The position numbers were made by a program, and so were the translations under genes. From JADLAT01 sp964348795 (GTDB taxonomy: Bacteria; Pseudomonadota; Alphaproteobacteria; Micavibrionales; Micavibrionaceae), in the NCBI GenBank assembly GCA_964348795.1, contig CAYGDY010000008.1, positions 1-64,000 of the forward strand: 64,000 nucleotides of DNA, in the 5' to 3' direction. Numbering within the stretch: position 1 is the stretch's first letter; each line of letters opens with the position of its first letter. The notes below the pieces were generated by a model, which did not search any database, was not told the origin of the DNA, and saw only the letters and a list, made by a program, of their open reading frames with translations. This document shows positions 33,331 through 41,620 of the stretch, in pieces.

Positions 33331-33978
33331 TTAAAAAAACCGCTCTTTCACAAGAATGATATCCCCGGGCGACACGGCAGAGTCCACCGGTTTTTCCTCC
33401 AGAACTTCTGTTTGGTCCGGTCCGACACGCCGGACCTGTACGTATTTGGTATTGGCACGGTATGTAAAGCCGCCGGCTAGCGCTACGGCGCTCAGGATAT
33501 TCATGTGATTGACATAGCCGTAGCTTCCTGGTGCGCTCACCTCTCCCAGAATATAAAAGGGACGATATTTCGATATTTCCAGCGCTACACTGGGATTGAT
33601 CAGATAGCCATCCTTTAATTTTACAATAATATCCTGTTCGATCTGTTTCAGGGTTTTACCATGAGCCGGCACATCCCCGATCAACGGAATGGAGAGCAAG
33701 CCATTGCTACTGATGGTAAAAACACCGGTCAGATCCTTTTCCCCGAAAACGGTCATGCGGATCTCGTCATCCGGTCCGACCAGATAGCTGGCCTGCGGAC
33801 CCGTAGTGGGTTTGGGGGTAGGAGACGCCGGCGACGGCACGGGTTCCGCCGATAGCACAACAGGTTTTTCATGGGCGGGGACGGGCGCGGTATTTTGCGC
33901 GTACAAAAAGAGTCCCTGAAAACAATATCCAAAGACAAGCGTTGCGAGGAAAAACTGTTTTACTGCTCTTTTTAACAT
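33331..33978 (-). CDS. Wza-like polysaccharide export protein (Poly_export / SLBB)
   Basis: The product is 215 residues. A signal peptide (about 1-28, ending YAQN) has no lipobox Cys at the expected place, unlike E. coli Wza. After a Pro/Ser linker comes the Poly_export domain (YLVGPDDEIRMTVFGEKDLTG...IPLIGDVPAHGKTLKQIEQDI) and one SLBB domain (FYILGEVSAPGSYGYVNHMNILSAVALAGGF). It lacks the C-terminal outer-membrane helix of full-length Wza, as is common for short alphaproteobacterial exporters. Its stop abuts the Wzc-like ATG (TAA-ATG), so the two are coupled. Confidence 0.9.
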   Translation of the reverse strand: MLKRAVKQFFLATLVFGYCFQGLFLYAQNTAPVPAHEKPVVLSAEPVPSPASPTPKPTTGPQASYLVGPDDEIRMTVFGEKDLTGVFTISSNGLLSIPLIGDVPAHGKTLKQIEQDIIVKLKDGYLINPSVALEISKYRPFYILGEVSAPGSYGYVNHMNILSAVALAGGFTYRANTKYVQVRRVGPDQTEVLEEKPVDSAVSPGDIILVKERFF

Positions 33979-34131
33979 GACACTGAAAAAATCCCGTAGA
34001 AAAATCGGGAATATAAAGACGAATCAGGCTCCATTCTAAAGTATTTCAGAACAGCTGACAACCCAGAGAAATAAAGGGAATTTACGCAAAAACAACACAC
34101 ATCAGCGCGTCTGTCATCCCTAGGGGAGACC

Positions 34132-34944
34132 CTAGAGATGGATCACATGTTTTGCCATGAGCTCTCCGGGGGGGACAGCGATCAATGCAACGGTCAGCTC
34201 GAGGCTTGTCTCGTGGGAAGGAACAAAATCCTTGAATTTTCCAAGAGATTCCGCAAACCGGTTCGCGGCTTCCAGTGGCTCCGTATCATAGATCGGCCTT
34301 TGCAGTAAAAGCGTATATTCGTTTTTCCCTGTCTGGCCAATGATATCGCTTTGCCGTCTGAGGAGCACCAGATACTGGCAGAGCTTTGCGACAAAGAGAT
34401 CGGCCACATAGGGGCCGTCAATGTCACGGATCTGTATGTAATTGCTGAGAGAAATCTGGAGAATGTAGCTTCGTTCCCCGTAGCGGTCCGCCCTGTCAAT
34501 GGCGGAGAGGAAGAGCTGGTTGATAGCGGATTTTGCGATAATGCCTCCAGCGCTGGGGAAATCCTCTGAATCATCTCCCAGTTTGTGGATCAACGCCAAA
34601 AACCGCTCCGCATTGCCGATTTTTATTTTGAGTTTTTCCGGATCCAGTGGTTTCGTCAGGACATCATTCACGCCCGCCTTGACGGCTTCAGCCTCGTTCA
34701 TGGAATCCGTCAGCAGAAAAATATAGGGATAGGATTTCACACTGCGCCGGATATTCAAGACAACAGGACGAGGACTCGTCAGGGGGGACGGATCTAGAAG
34801 GATAATATCGAACGGCTCGGACATCAGGCGTGCAACCGCATTGTTTTTGGCCGACTCTTCGGAAACCTGATGCCCCAAAGGCTCAAGTCTGGACCGGAGC
34901 ATCTGTACGGCAAGGGGGTCACGATCCACAATCAGAATTTTCAT
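34132..34944 (-). CDS. Response regulator with degenerate GGDEF-like output domain
   Basis: The product is 270 residues. The receiver domain (1-120) is complete: acidic pair D7/D9, phospho-acceptor D51 (LLLD-type), Thr near 79 and Lys in LTKPLD near 98. The C-terminal half follows the GGDEF fold (ADRYGERSYILQISLSNYIQIRD, then IIGQTGKNEYTLLL). The signature is replaced by GKNEY, so it cannot make c-di-GMP. AGGA lies before the ATG. It lies upstream of the Wza-like gene on the same strand (153 bp gap) and could regulate polysaccharide production through phosphorylation-dependent binding. No partner kinase is nearby. Confidence 0.8.
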   Translation of the reverse strand: MKILIVDRDPLAVQMLRSRLEPLGHQVSEESAKNNAVARLMSEPFDIILLDPSPLTSPRPVVLNIRRSVKSYPYIFLLTDSMNEAEAVKAGVNDVLTKPLDPEKLKIKIGNAERFLALIHKLGDDSEDFPSAGGIIAKSAINQLFLSAIDRADRYGERSYILQISLSNYIQIRDIDGPYVADLFVAKLCQYLVLLRRQSDIIGQTGKNEYTLLLQRPIYDTEPLEAANRFAESLGKFKDFVPSHETSLELTVALIAVPPGELMAKHVIHL

Positions 34945-35160
34945 GGGCGGAAGTCCTTTCTTGGATAACTTTGCGCCGTGAGGGGAGGGTTTTACGAGGC
35001 GCAGGGAAATTCTATAACAAAAAACGAAAAGTTACACCCTATAAAAAACATCCATTAAAAAACATCAGGCCATTTGACTTTCATGCCAGAGTCCTATAGT
35101 TAGAATCCGGCCATAAAATGTTTCAGGATGTTTTGCTGTAATATTCTTTGGTGAAGGTCA

Positions 35161-35247
35161 GCCCAGGTGGTGGAATTGGTAGACGCGCTAGCTTCAGGTG
35201 CTAGTTCTCGCAAGGGAGTGAAGGTTCGAGTCCTTTCCTGGGCACCA
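35161..35247 (+). tRNA. tRNA-Leu (CAG)
   Basis: An 87-nt class II tRNA with acceptor GCCCAGG/CCTGGGC, discriminator A and encoded CCA. The anticodon loop TTCAGGT gives anticodon CAG. A long variable arm is present, and the T-arm GGTTCGAGTCC is normal. Confidence 0.95.
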
Positions 35248-35314
35248 ATCAAGAGTAAAGCCTGTCAAGAGTCTGGCAGGACTGTCGGCATGTGATGAAG
35301 CAGGATTTCTATTG

Positions 35315-35926
35315 ATGACTATAACATTGCATAAGGGCGATCTCCCCGAACATCTTGACTTGGGAACGCTGGTCGCGCTGGATACAGAGACACTGGGGCT
35401 TAATCTGAAACGGGACCCGCTCTGCCTCGTTCAGCTTTCGGCAGGGGATGGCCATGCCCATATCGTCCAGCTTGACCGGAAAATCTATCATGCGCCGAAT
35501 CTCAAGGCGCTCCTGTCCGATCAGGCCATTACGAAAATCTTTCATTTTGCGCGCTTTGATCTGGGTACGATCAAGCAGTATCTCGGGGTGGATTGTACGC
35601 CTGTATTCTGTACGCGTACAGCCTCCAAACTGGTCCGAACCTACACAGACAAACATGGTTTGCGGGAATGTTGTCGGGAGTTGCTGGGGGTCGAGCTCAA
35701 CAAGCAACAACAGACCTCCGACTGGGGACACGAAACCCTGACACCCGAGCAGTTGCAGTACGCGGCCAATGATGTCCTACATCTTCATGCGCTCAGGGAC
35801 AGGCTGGGGGACATGCTGGCGCGTGAAAACCGGACCGCGCTGGCGAAAAAATGTTTTGATTTTCTGCCCGTCAGGGCAGAGCTGGATTTGACCGGCTGGT
35901 GCGGTCTGGATATTTTTGAGCATTGA
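35315..35926 (+). CDS. Ribonuclease D-like 3'-5' exonuclease (DEDD domain only)
   Basis: The product is 203 residues from ATG 35315 (AGGA 9 nt upstream; a TTG just before is also in frame). The DEDDy exonuclease motifs are present: LDTETLGL (Exo I), HFARFDLGTI (Exo II) and YAANDVLHL (Exo III). It lacks the HRDC domains of full RNase D, as in many alphaproteobacterial short versions. Likely role is trimming of tRNA or other RNA 3' ends, which suits its place right after tRNA-Leu, though that adjacency may be chance. It is followed by kdsD. Confidence 0.88.
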   Translation: MTITLHKGDLPEHLDLGTLVALDTETLGLNLKRDPLCLVQLSAGDGHAHIVQLDRKIYHAPNLKALLSDQAITKIFHFARFDLGTIKQYLGVDCTPVFCTRTASKLVRTYTDKHGLRECCRELLGVELNKQQQTSDWGHETLTPEQLQYAANDVLHLHALRDRLGDMLARENRTALAKKCFDFLPVRAELDLTGWCGLDIFEH

Positions 35927-35983
35927 CAAACAGATCTTTTATCTCAAGTCTGGTCTCTGGTTTTTCACACACATCGGGAAAGC

Positions 35984-36985
35984 ATGTTCATGTCAAGGCC
36001 TCACGAACCCCTTCAGGATATCTCTGCCGCCAGACGGGTGATCCAGACCGAAATCGCGGGTCTCACGGCGCTTTCTGAAACCCTTGACCAGCATTTTTCC
36101 AAAGCGGTTGAAGTGATCCACACCATGAAAAAGGCGCAAAGCGGCGGGCGTCTGATTATTGCGGGGATCGGAAAAAGTGGCCATATCTGTCGTAAAATCG
36201 CGGCGACGCTGGCCTCGACAGGGACACCGGCTTATTTTGTACACCCGGGCGAAGCCAGCCACGGGGATATGGGGATGATCACGCGGCAGGATACTGTCCT
36301 GATGCTCTCCAATTCCGGCGAGAATAGCGAGCTTTCCGACCTTATCCATTATACGCGGCGCTATAATATCCCGCTCATTGCCATGACAAGCAATCCGGCC
36401 AGTACGCTGGGAAAATACTGTGATATCTGTCTGGTCCTGCCCAAGGCCCCTGAAGCCTGCCCCAATGGTCTGGCCCCCACGACATCGACAACCATGATGC
36501 TGGCACTGGGGGATGCGCTGGCTGTGGCCCTGCTGGAGCGGATGGCGCTGACGCCCGAGCAATACAAGGTGTTTCACCCGGGCGGCAAGCTGGGGCAAAA
36601 ACTGATGAAGGTCACGGAACTGATGATTCCATTTGAAAAACTCCCTTTGGTGCATGAAACGGCCTTGATGGAATCGGTTCTTCTGGTACTGACGGAAAAA
36701 AATCTGGGCTCGGTTCTGGTGATGGATTCACGCAATCACCTCAAAGGCATTATCACGGACGGGGATCTCAAGCGGCATATGTCCCCTACACTGCTCCAGA
36801 AAAGCGCAGGAGAGATTATGACCCCCAACCCCAAGAGTATCCCTGCGGAGATGCTGGCGGTCGAAGCTCTGAATGTCATGACAAAAACACCCGACCATTA
36901 CCTGAGCAGTCTGGTGGTCACGCATCAGGGGGCTGTTGCGGGCATGATCCGGCTACAAGATTGTATTCAGGCCGGTCTGGCATAA
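35984..36985 (+). CDS. kdsD: D-arabinose 5-phosphate isomerase KdsD (KpsF/GutQ)
   Basis: The product is 333 residues. It converts ribulose 5-phosphate to arabinose 5-phosphate, the first step to Kdo for LPS. The SIS domain (about 40-180) contains GIGKSGHICRKIAATLASTG and SNSGENSEL. Two CBS domains follow (about 205-330; TELMIPFEKLPLV, GIITDGDLKRH, GEIMTPNP). GGGAAAG precedes the ATG. It heads the leftmost part of the lpt block, with lptC 25 bp downstream, so LPS precursor supply and transport are likely co-expressed. Confidence 0.93.
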   Translation: MFMSRPHEPLQDISAARRVIQTEIAGLTALSETLDQHFSKAVEVIHTMKKAQSGGRLIIAGIGKSGHICRKIAATLASTGTPAYFVHPGEASHGDMGMITRQDTVLMLSNSGENSELSDLIHYTRRYNIPLIAMTSNPASTLGKYCDICLVLPKAPEACPNGLAPTTSTTMMLALGDALAVALLERMALTPEQYKVFHPGGKLGQKLMKVTELMIPFEKLPLVHETALMESVLLVLTEKNLGSVLVMDSRNHLKGIITDGDLKRHMSPTLLQKSAGEIMTPNPKSIPAEMLAVEALNVMTKTPDHYLSSLVVTHQGAVAGMIRLQDCIQAGLA

Positions 36986-37010
36986 AGAAAGACGCAAGGA
37001 GCAGGGTAGC

Positions 37011-37697
37011 ATGTCGGAAAAAGAGAGCAGGCTTGACCGGATCGGGTTGCGGGCGGACTCTCCCCAGAAAAACGGGTGGCGTGAGGCTGATCACCAGCGC
37101 TACAGCCGGTTTTTAAAAGGTTTGAAAATTCTTTTGCCTTTGCTGGCTTTGGGAATTGTAGTGGTTTTGTTCTCGTGGAATTATTTTGCGCAGGATCCCA
37201 TCCTGCAGGAGTATGCGCACACGAAAACCACAGGACATCCCCCCGCACAGGCGATCGGCAAGAACGAGCTTCTGGCCCCGCATTTTGACAGTACGGATGA
37301 AAAGGGCCGTCCCTATACCATCACGGCGGATAAGGCAGTACAGGGTGCGGACGAACACAACATCGCGCTTGAAAAACCCTTTGCCGACCTCGTGCTTGAC
37401 GGGGGGCACTGGATGGCGCTTCGCGCCGAAAGCGGGGTTTATGACCAGAACCGGCAATATATGGTCCTGAAAAAGGGCGTGATATTCCATTATGACGAAG
37501 GGTACGTGTTTGAAACGGCCTTGCTGGACATTGATTTTCGGAACAATGTGGCTTCAACGGGGGACCGCGTCACAGGCGAAGGGCCCTCCGGAATCCTTCA
37601 GGCAAACGGCATGAAGCTGGATACCAGAGCCAGTCATTTCATTTTTTACGGACCCGCAAAACTGGTGGTGTTTACCGCTGGAGGGGGTCTTTTTTGA
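37011..37697 (+). CDS. lptC: LPS export protein LptC
   Basis: The product is 228 residues. It has one N-terminal membrane segment (about 39-58, LKILLPLLALGIVVVLFSWNYF) and a periplasmic OstA-like beta-jellyroll domain (PHFDSTDEKGRPYTITADKAVQ...). LptC links the LptB2FG transporter to the periplasmic LptA bridge. Alphaproteobacterial LptC of this length is normal. It lies between kdsD and lptA. The intergenic gap to lptA contains a large palindromic element, which is unusual for this operon. Confidence 0.9.
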   Translation: MSEKESRLDRIGLRADSPQKNGWREADHQRYSRFLKGLKILLPLLALGIVVVLFSWNYFAQDPILQEYAHTKTTGHPPAQAIGKNELLAPHFDSTDEKGRPYTITADKAVQGADEHNIALEKPFADLVLDGGHWMALRAESGVYDQNRQYMVLKKGVIFHYDEGYVFETALLDIDFRNNVASTGDRVTGEGPSGILQANGMKLDTRASHFIFYGPAKLVVFTAGGGLF

Positions 37698-37708
37698 AAG
37701 GATTTTTA

Positions 37709-37868
37709 GGGTCTCCCCTCATTGATTTTGTAAATTCTGTTGAACAGGAAAGACAAATCTCCTGCTTCAAACAGTCTCACCGTAGCTACGGCTATGCTTT
37801 CGCCTATTTTCATTGTATCTTTACCTTTCCTGTTCAACAGAATTTACAAAATCAATGAGGGGAGACCC
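37709..37868. repeat. 160-bp palindromic element with 44-bp perfect arms, over the lptA ribosome binding site
   Basis: Positions 37709-37752 and 37825-37868 are perfect 44-bp inverted repeats. The 72-bp spacer contains a 12-bp palindrome (CCGTAGCTACGG at 37780-37791) close to the centre. The right arm includes the GA-rich ribosome binding site of lptA (GAGGGGAG, start codon at 37873). As RNA it would fold into a very stable hairpin that hides this site. It resembles mobile palindromic elements (such as Rickettsia RPE) in size and symmetry, but I cannot name the family. Confidence 0.9.
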
Positions 37869-37872
37869 AAGT

Positions 37873-38706
37873 ATGAAACCGCTCTGTTATACTGTGCTCT
37901 TGTGTCTTCTTTTTCTGGCAGGTGCGCCGGCTTTCGCACAGAACAAAACGCCTGTTTCCGGTACGCAAGACAGCAAGGCCCCGCTTGAAATTACGGCGGA
38001 TGGCACGCTGGAATGGCTTCGCAATGACAAACAGCTGATCGCCCGCACCAATGCACTGGCTACGCAAGGGGACTCTTCTGTGGCGGGGCAGACCCTGACA
38101 GCCGATTACCGCGAGGGTGCGGAAGGCAAAGGCATGGAAATCTGGAAGGTTACGGCGGAAACCGGTGTGATTTTAACATCCAAAACAAACAAGGCGTACG
38201 GGGAAAAGGCGGTCTATAATCTGGATGACGGGCTGGCGACCCTGACGGGCGGGGATCTCAAAATGCTCTCACCGGACCAGACGGTCACAGCGCGGGAGCG
38301 CTTTGAATATCATGTGGAACAAGGGCTTTTCAGCGCCATCGGCCAAGCCAAAGTGGTGCGTCCCAAACCCGAAGGCGGGCAAGATACGCTGTCTGCCGAT
38401 AAAATCTCTGCCGTTTTTGAAAAAAACGCGGTAGGCCAGCAGGCCCTCAAAACACTGGAGGCCTTTGACCATGTCGTGATTACCACCCCCACAGAAACCA
38501 TCACGGGCACGTACGGTCTTTACAAGGCCAGCACAAACACGGCAGAAATCAAGGGCGGCGTAGAAATCGTACGGGGCCCTAATACCCTCAAAGGGGACCG
38601 CGCAGAGGTTGATATGAACACCAATACCAGCAAGATTTTTGGTGGCGATTCGGCCAAAACCCGTGTTCACGGGGTGTTTTATCCGAATTCCAGAAAAACC
38701 CCTTGA
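37873..38706 (+). CDS. lptA: LPS transport periplasmic protein LptA
   Basis: The product is 277 residues from ATG 37873. A signal peptide (about 1-22, cleavage after AFA) leads into two stretches of OstA/LptA repeat fold (ITADGTLEWLRNDKQLIARTNALATQGD..., TGTYGLYKASTNTAEIKGGVEIVRGPNTLKGDRAEVDMNTNTSKIFGG). LptA polymers bridge LPS across the periplasm. Its ribosome binding site lies within a palindromic element, so translation may depend on unfolding or on coupling with lptC. The stop codon overlaps the -35 box of the next promoter. Confidence 0.9.
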   Translation: MKPLCYTVLLCLLFLAGAPAFAQNKTPVSGTQDSKAPLEITADGTLEWLRNDKQLIARTNALATQGDSSVAGQTLTADYREGAEGKGMEIWKVTAETGVILTSKTNKAYGEKAVYNLDDGLATLTGGDLKMLSPDQTVTARERFEYHVEQGLFSAIGQAKVVRPKPEGGQDTLSADKISAVFEKNAVGQQALKTLEAFDHVVITTPTETITGTYGLYKASTNTAEIKGGVEIVRGPNTLKGDRAEVDMNTNTSKIFGGDSAKTRVHGVFYPNSRKTP

Positions 38707-38731
38707 CAAACTAGGAATAATATCCTATATA
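38703..38731 (+). promoter_or_regulatory. Strong sigma-70 promoter at the end of lptA
   Basis: TTGACA (38703-38708), a 17-bp spacer and TATATA (38726-38731) give a near-consensus promoter. Transcription should start near 38738 and would read a leader of about 314 nt before lptB. It makes lptB, and probably rpoN, independent of the upstream lpt genes. Confidence 0.65.
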
Positions 38732-38737
38732 TGAGAT

Positions 38738-39051
38738 GTGACGTTACCGGTAACAACGTCCTAGAATCGGCAGAGGGGCCAGAGCGTTTCGTGATCGAAA
38801 CAGACAAGGATGAGCCTTGTACAAGACCCGCGCCCCCTTCGGACCGAAGGACGTCAAACAACGACAGGAAAACCAAAGCATGCGCGCATGTCTTTCTTCT
38901 TTTCAAGATTTTATATAAAAGGCAGGTTTCACAAGGCAAAAACAAGATACAGACCACAAGAGATATAAGAATTCATGGACTTTCAAGGGGGCTTTCTGTA
39001 GGATCGTTCCATTGTCACACGCTTTAAAAGCATGGGAGCCAAGGCCCTGTC
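38738..39051 (+). ncRNA. Structured leader or small RNA before lptB (candidate)
   Basis: The 314-nt stretch between a strong promoter and lptB holds several perfect short hairpins: palindrome GTTACCGGTAAC (38743-38754), GTTTCG-TGAT-CGAAAC (38786-38801), ACAAGG-ATGAG-CCTTGT (38804-38820), CCTTC-GGACC-GAAGG (38836-38850). A long-range pairing is possible between ACGTCC (38756-38761) and GGACGT (38849-38854). The pattern suggests a compact folded RNA of about 120 nt. No terminator was seen before lptB, so a 5' leader is more likely than a free sRNA. An overlapping 98-codon frame has poor coding character. Confidence 0.4.
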
Positions 39052-39831
39052 ATGAATTTTATCCGTCCCGTTAAACCGCTCGAAAAAAAGGCACGCCTCA
39101 AAGAGGTGCCTAAGGGTTTGAGTGTGCAACATCTCTCCAAATCCTACAAAAAACGGCCTGTGTTGCGCGATGTATCGTTTTCGCTCGATCGCGGCGAAGC
39201 CGTAGCGCTTTTAGGACCAAACGGCGCAGGAAAAACCACCTGTTTTTATATCACAACCGGTTTGATCCAGCCCGATGGCGGACAGATTTTTCTGGATGGC
39301 CAGAATATCACAAGTCTGCCCATGTACCGCAGGGCGCGTATGGGGCTCGGGTATTTGCCGCAGGAATCCTCTATTTTCAGAGGGCTGAATGTCGAAAATA
39401 ATTTGCGTACTGTTCTGGAATCCCAGAACTTGACGAAGGAAGAACAGGATCTTTTACTGGAAGATCTGCTCTCGGAATTCGGGATTATGCATCTCCGGCA
39501 GGCTCCGGCACCCGCCCTGTCGGGGGGAGAGCGCCGGCGGGTGGAAATTGCCCGCGCGCTGGCCGCACGGCCCGATTTTATCCTGCTGGACGAACCGCTG
39601 GCGGGGATAGACCCCATCGCGGTCAGTGATATCCGGAGCCTGATTTCCCACCTGAAAAACCGCAAGATCGGGGTCTTGATCACCGATCATAACGTACGGG
39701 ATTGCCTAGGTGTTGTGGACCGCGCCTATATCCTGCATGACGGCAAAGTCCTGATGCACGGCAAGCCCGAGGAAATCGTGAACCACAAGGATGTCCGGCG
39801 CGTTTATTTAGGCGAGGGTTTTACCTTGTAA
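39052..39831 (+). CDS. lptB: LPS export ABC transporter ATPase LptB
   Basis: The product is 259 residues. It is the ATPase dimer driving LPS extraction by LptFG. Walker A GPNGAGKTT is at 55-63, signature LSGGERRR (about 154-161), Walker B FILLDEPLAGIDP, and the H-loop LITDHNVRDCL. The last three and the YRRARMGLGYLPQE segment are diagnostic for LptB. AAGG lies about 8 nt upstream of the ATG. It has its own promoter and long leader. A REP-like repeat separates it from rpoN. Confidence 0.95.
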   Translation: MNFIRPVKPLEKKARLKEVPKGLSVQHLSKSYKKRPVLRDVSFSLDRGEAVALLGPNGAGKTTCFYITTGLIQPDGGQIFLDGQNITSLPMYRRARMGLGYLPQESSIFRGLNVENNLRTVLESQNLTKEEQDLLLEDLLSEFGIMHLRQAPAPALSGGERRRVEIARALAARPDFILLDEPLAGIDPIAVSDIRSLISHLKNRKIGVLITDHNVRDCLGVVDRAYILHDGKVLMHGKPEEIVNHKDVRRVYLGEGFTL

Positions 39832-39880
39832 TACGTAGAAATTCGTGTCTTTGTCGCCTCTGTGGTTAAAAATGCTCTCT

Positions 39881-39955
39881 GTCATTGCGAGCGCATGCGA
39901 ACAATCCAGTCTTTTTCTGGATCGCCACGGCCTCTTAACGAGGCCTCGCGATGAC
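39881..39955. repeat. REP-like palindromic repeat, copy 1
   Basis: An imperfect palindrome with ends GTCATTGCGAG/CTCGCGATGAC and inner inverted segments CAATCCAG/CTGGAT and GGCCTC/GAGGCC. The same family recurs at 54653-54742. It lies in the lptB-rpoN gap. Confidence 0.8.
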
Positions 39956-40027
39956 GACGAGAAAAGCTTTGCGCCCTTCCAGCGCTTATCCCTTTTTTCC
40001 TTTTTCCCCTCATGATACAATCCCCTG

Positions 40028-41479
40028 ATGAGTAACATGTCCCAGAGGCTGGATCTCCGGCAATCACAAAATCTCGTCATGACCCCGCAGTTGCAACAAG
40101 CCATCAAATTGTTGCAACTCAGCAATGTCGAATTGCTGGAAGTGGTCGAGGCAGAACTAGCCAATAATCCGCTTCTTGAAAAAGCCGAAGGGTCTGCCGA
40201 AAGCGAGGGGCCGGAAGACCCCGTAGAACGCCCGCCCGAACAGGATTCTGTCGCGGAAGCCTTTGAATCCTCTAACACCAACGATGATTTTGACCCGGGG
40301 TCTGCCATGGCGCACGCAGGGGCGGGGGGCAATACAAAATTCGAGGATATGGAGGAGTCCTTTGAAAACCGGCTGGTGCTGGAAAAAAGCCTGCGGGAGC
40401 ATTTGATCGAGCAACTCCATATGGCGCGGGATGACGGCAGGGACCGCCTGATCGGCGCGATGCTGATTGACCGGCTGGACGAGGCCGGATATCTGCGGGA
40501 CACGCCGGACATTCTGGCCGGACAACTCGGGTGCCCGCCGGAGCGGATTGAAAATCTCCTGAAAACGATGAAAGGGTTTGATCCTACGGGGGTTTTTGCG
40601 CGGGATTTGGCCGAGTGTCTGGCGTTGCAACTTGAAGAACAAGGCCTGCTCGACACGCCCATGCGTAAATTGCTGGCGCATTTGAATCTTCTGGGCAACC
40701 ATGATTTAAAAAAACTGTGCGAGATCTGCGCGGTGAATGACACCTATCTGCAGGATATGATTGCCGAGATCAAATCTCTCAATCCGCGCCCTGCGTCTGC
40801 GTTCGAGCATTTTGTAGCGCAAACGGCTGTACCCGATGTGCTGATGAAGCGTTTGCCTAAGAATGTGGGCGGTGGCTGGCGGGTGGAGCTCAACACTGAT
40901 ACCCTGCCCCGCGTTTTAATCAATCAGGCGTACTACACCGAAGTGGCGCAGGTCACGACCAAAAAAAAGGATAAAGAGTATTTAAACACCCAGCTTAACC
41001 ATGCTAACTGGCTGATTCGGGCGATGGATCAGCGCGCACAAACCATCCTGAAAGTCTCCGCCGAGATCGTAGAACAACAAGAGGCTTTTTTCAATTACGG
41101 GATCGAGTTTTTAAAACCGCTGAAACTCACCGATATCGCAGAGGTCATTGGGATGCACGAAAGTACGGTGTCCCGCGTGACCACGAACAAATATATCGGA
41201 ACGCCCCGCGGAATTTTCGAGCTCAAATATTTCTTTTCCACGGCGCTGGTCTCCGAATCCGGCGTGGAGCACAGTAGCGAATCCATCAAGGCGCGGATCA
41301 AGGCGCTGGTGGAGGCGGAGGACCCGAAAAAGGTGTTGTCCGATGACAGGCTGGTGGAGCTGTTAAAGCAAGAGGGAATCGATATCGCCCGCCGGACGGT
41401 GGCGAAATACCGCGAGGCGCTTCATATCCTTTCGACGGTTCAAAGACGACGGCAGAAACAGAACCAACAAAATACCTGA
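40028..41479 (+). CDS. rpoN: RNA polymerase sigma-54 factor RpoN
   Basis: The product is 483 residues. Region I is Gln/Leu-rich (RLDLRQSQNLVMTPQLQQAIKLLQLSNVEL) and contacts activators and the -12 element. The acidic region II is short, followed by the core-binding domain, the HTH (LTDIAEVIGMHESTVSRVTTNKYIGTPRGIFELKYFF) and the RpoN box (ARRTVAKYRE, near the end) that reads the -24 element. All regions are intact. hpf follows 141 bp later, the usual alphaproteobacterial order. ATGs at 40028 and 40037 are both possible starts. Confidence 0.95.
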   Translation: MSNMSQRLDLRQSQNLVMTPQLQQAIKLLQLSNVELLEVVEAELANNPLLEKAEGSAESEGPEDPVERPPEQDSVAEAFESSNTNDDFDPGSAMAHAGAGGNTKFEDMEESFENRLVLEKSLREHLIEQLHMARDDGRDRLIGAMLIDRLDEAGYLRDTPDILAGQLGCPPERIENLLKTMKGFDPTGVFARDLAECLALQLEEQGLLDTPMRKLLAHLNLLGNHDLKKLCEICAVNDTYLQDMIAEIKSLNPRPASAFEHFVAQTAVPDVLMKRLPKNVGGGWRVELNTDTLPRVLINQAYYTEVAQVTTKKKDKEYLNTQLNHANWLIRAMDQRAQTILKVSAEIVEQQEAFFNYGIEFLKPLKLTDIAEVIGMHESTVSRVTTNKYIGTPRGIFELKYFFSTALVSESGVEHSSESIKARIKALVEAEDPKKVLSDDRLVELLKQEGIDIARRTVAKYREALHILSTVQRRRQKQNQQNT

Positions 41480-41548
41480 AGCGGTATGCCGTCATTGGCT
41501 CTGGAGTGTTTCGTCGGCTGAAGCACCGGCCATGACGAATTTTAATAT

Positions 41549-41578
41549 TTGAGACTTTGAATCAGTTTGTGATAGAAT
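41549..41578 (+). promoter_or_regulatory. Likely sigma-70 promoter for hpf
   Basis: TTGAGA, an 18-bp spacer and TAGAAT lie 43 bp before the hpf ATG, with GTAAGGA as the ribosome binding site. Confidence 0.5.
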
Positions 41579-41620
41579 TAGAAGGTACCAGCACACTTCT
41601 TTCATGTAAGGAATCAAAAA

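Noticed and set aside
37740..37988. A small ORF running through the palindromic element before lptA
   Set aside because: It overlaps the repeat and the lptA start region and merely reflects the palindrome; lptA has the real signal peptide and family match.
38731..39027. A 98-codon frame in the lptB leader
   Set aside because: It would start at the -10 box itself and has poor coding character; RNA structure explains the region better.
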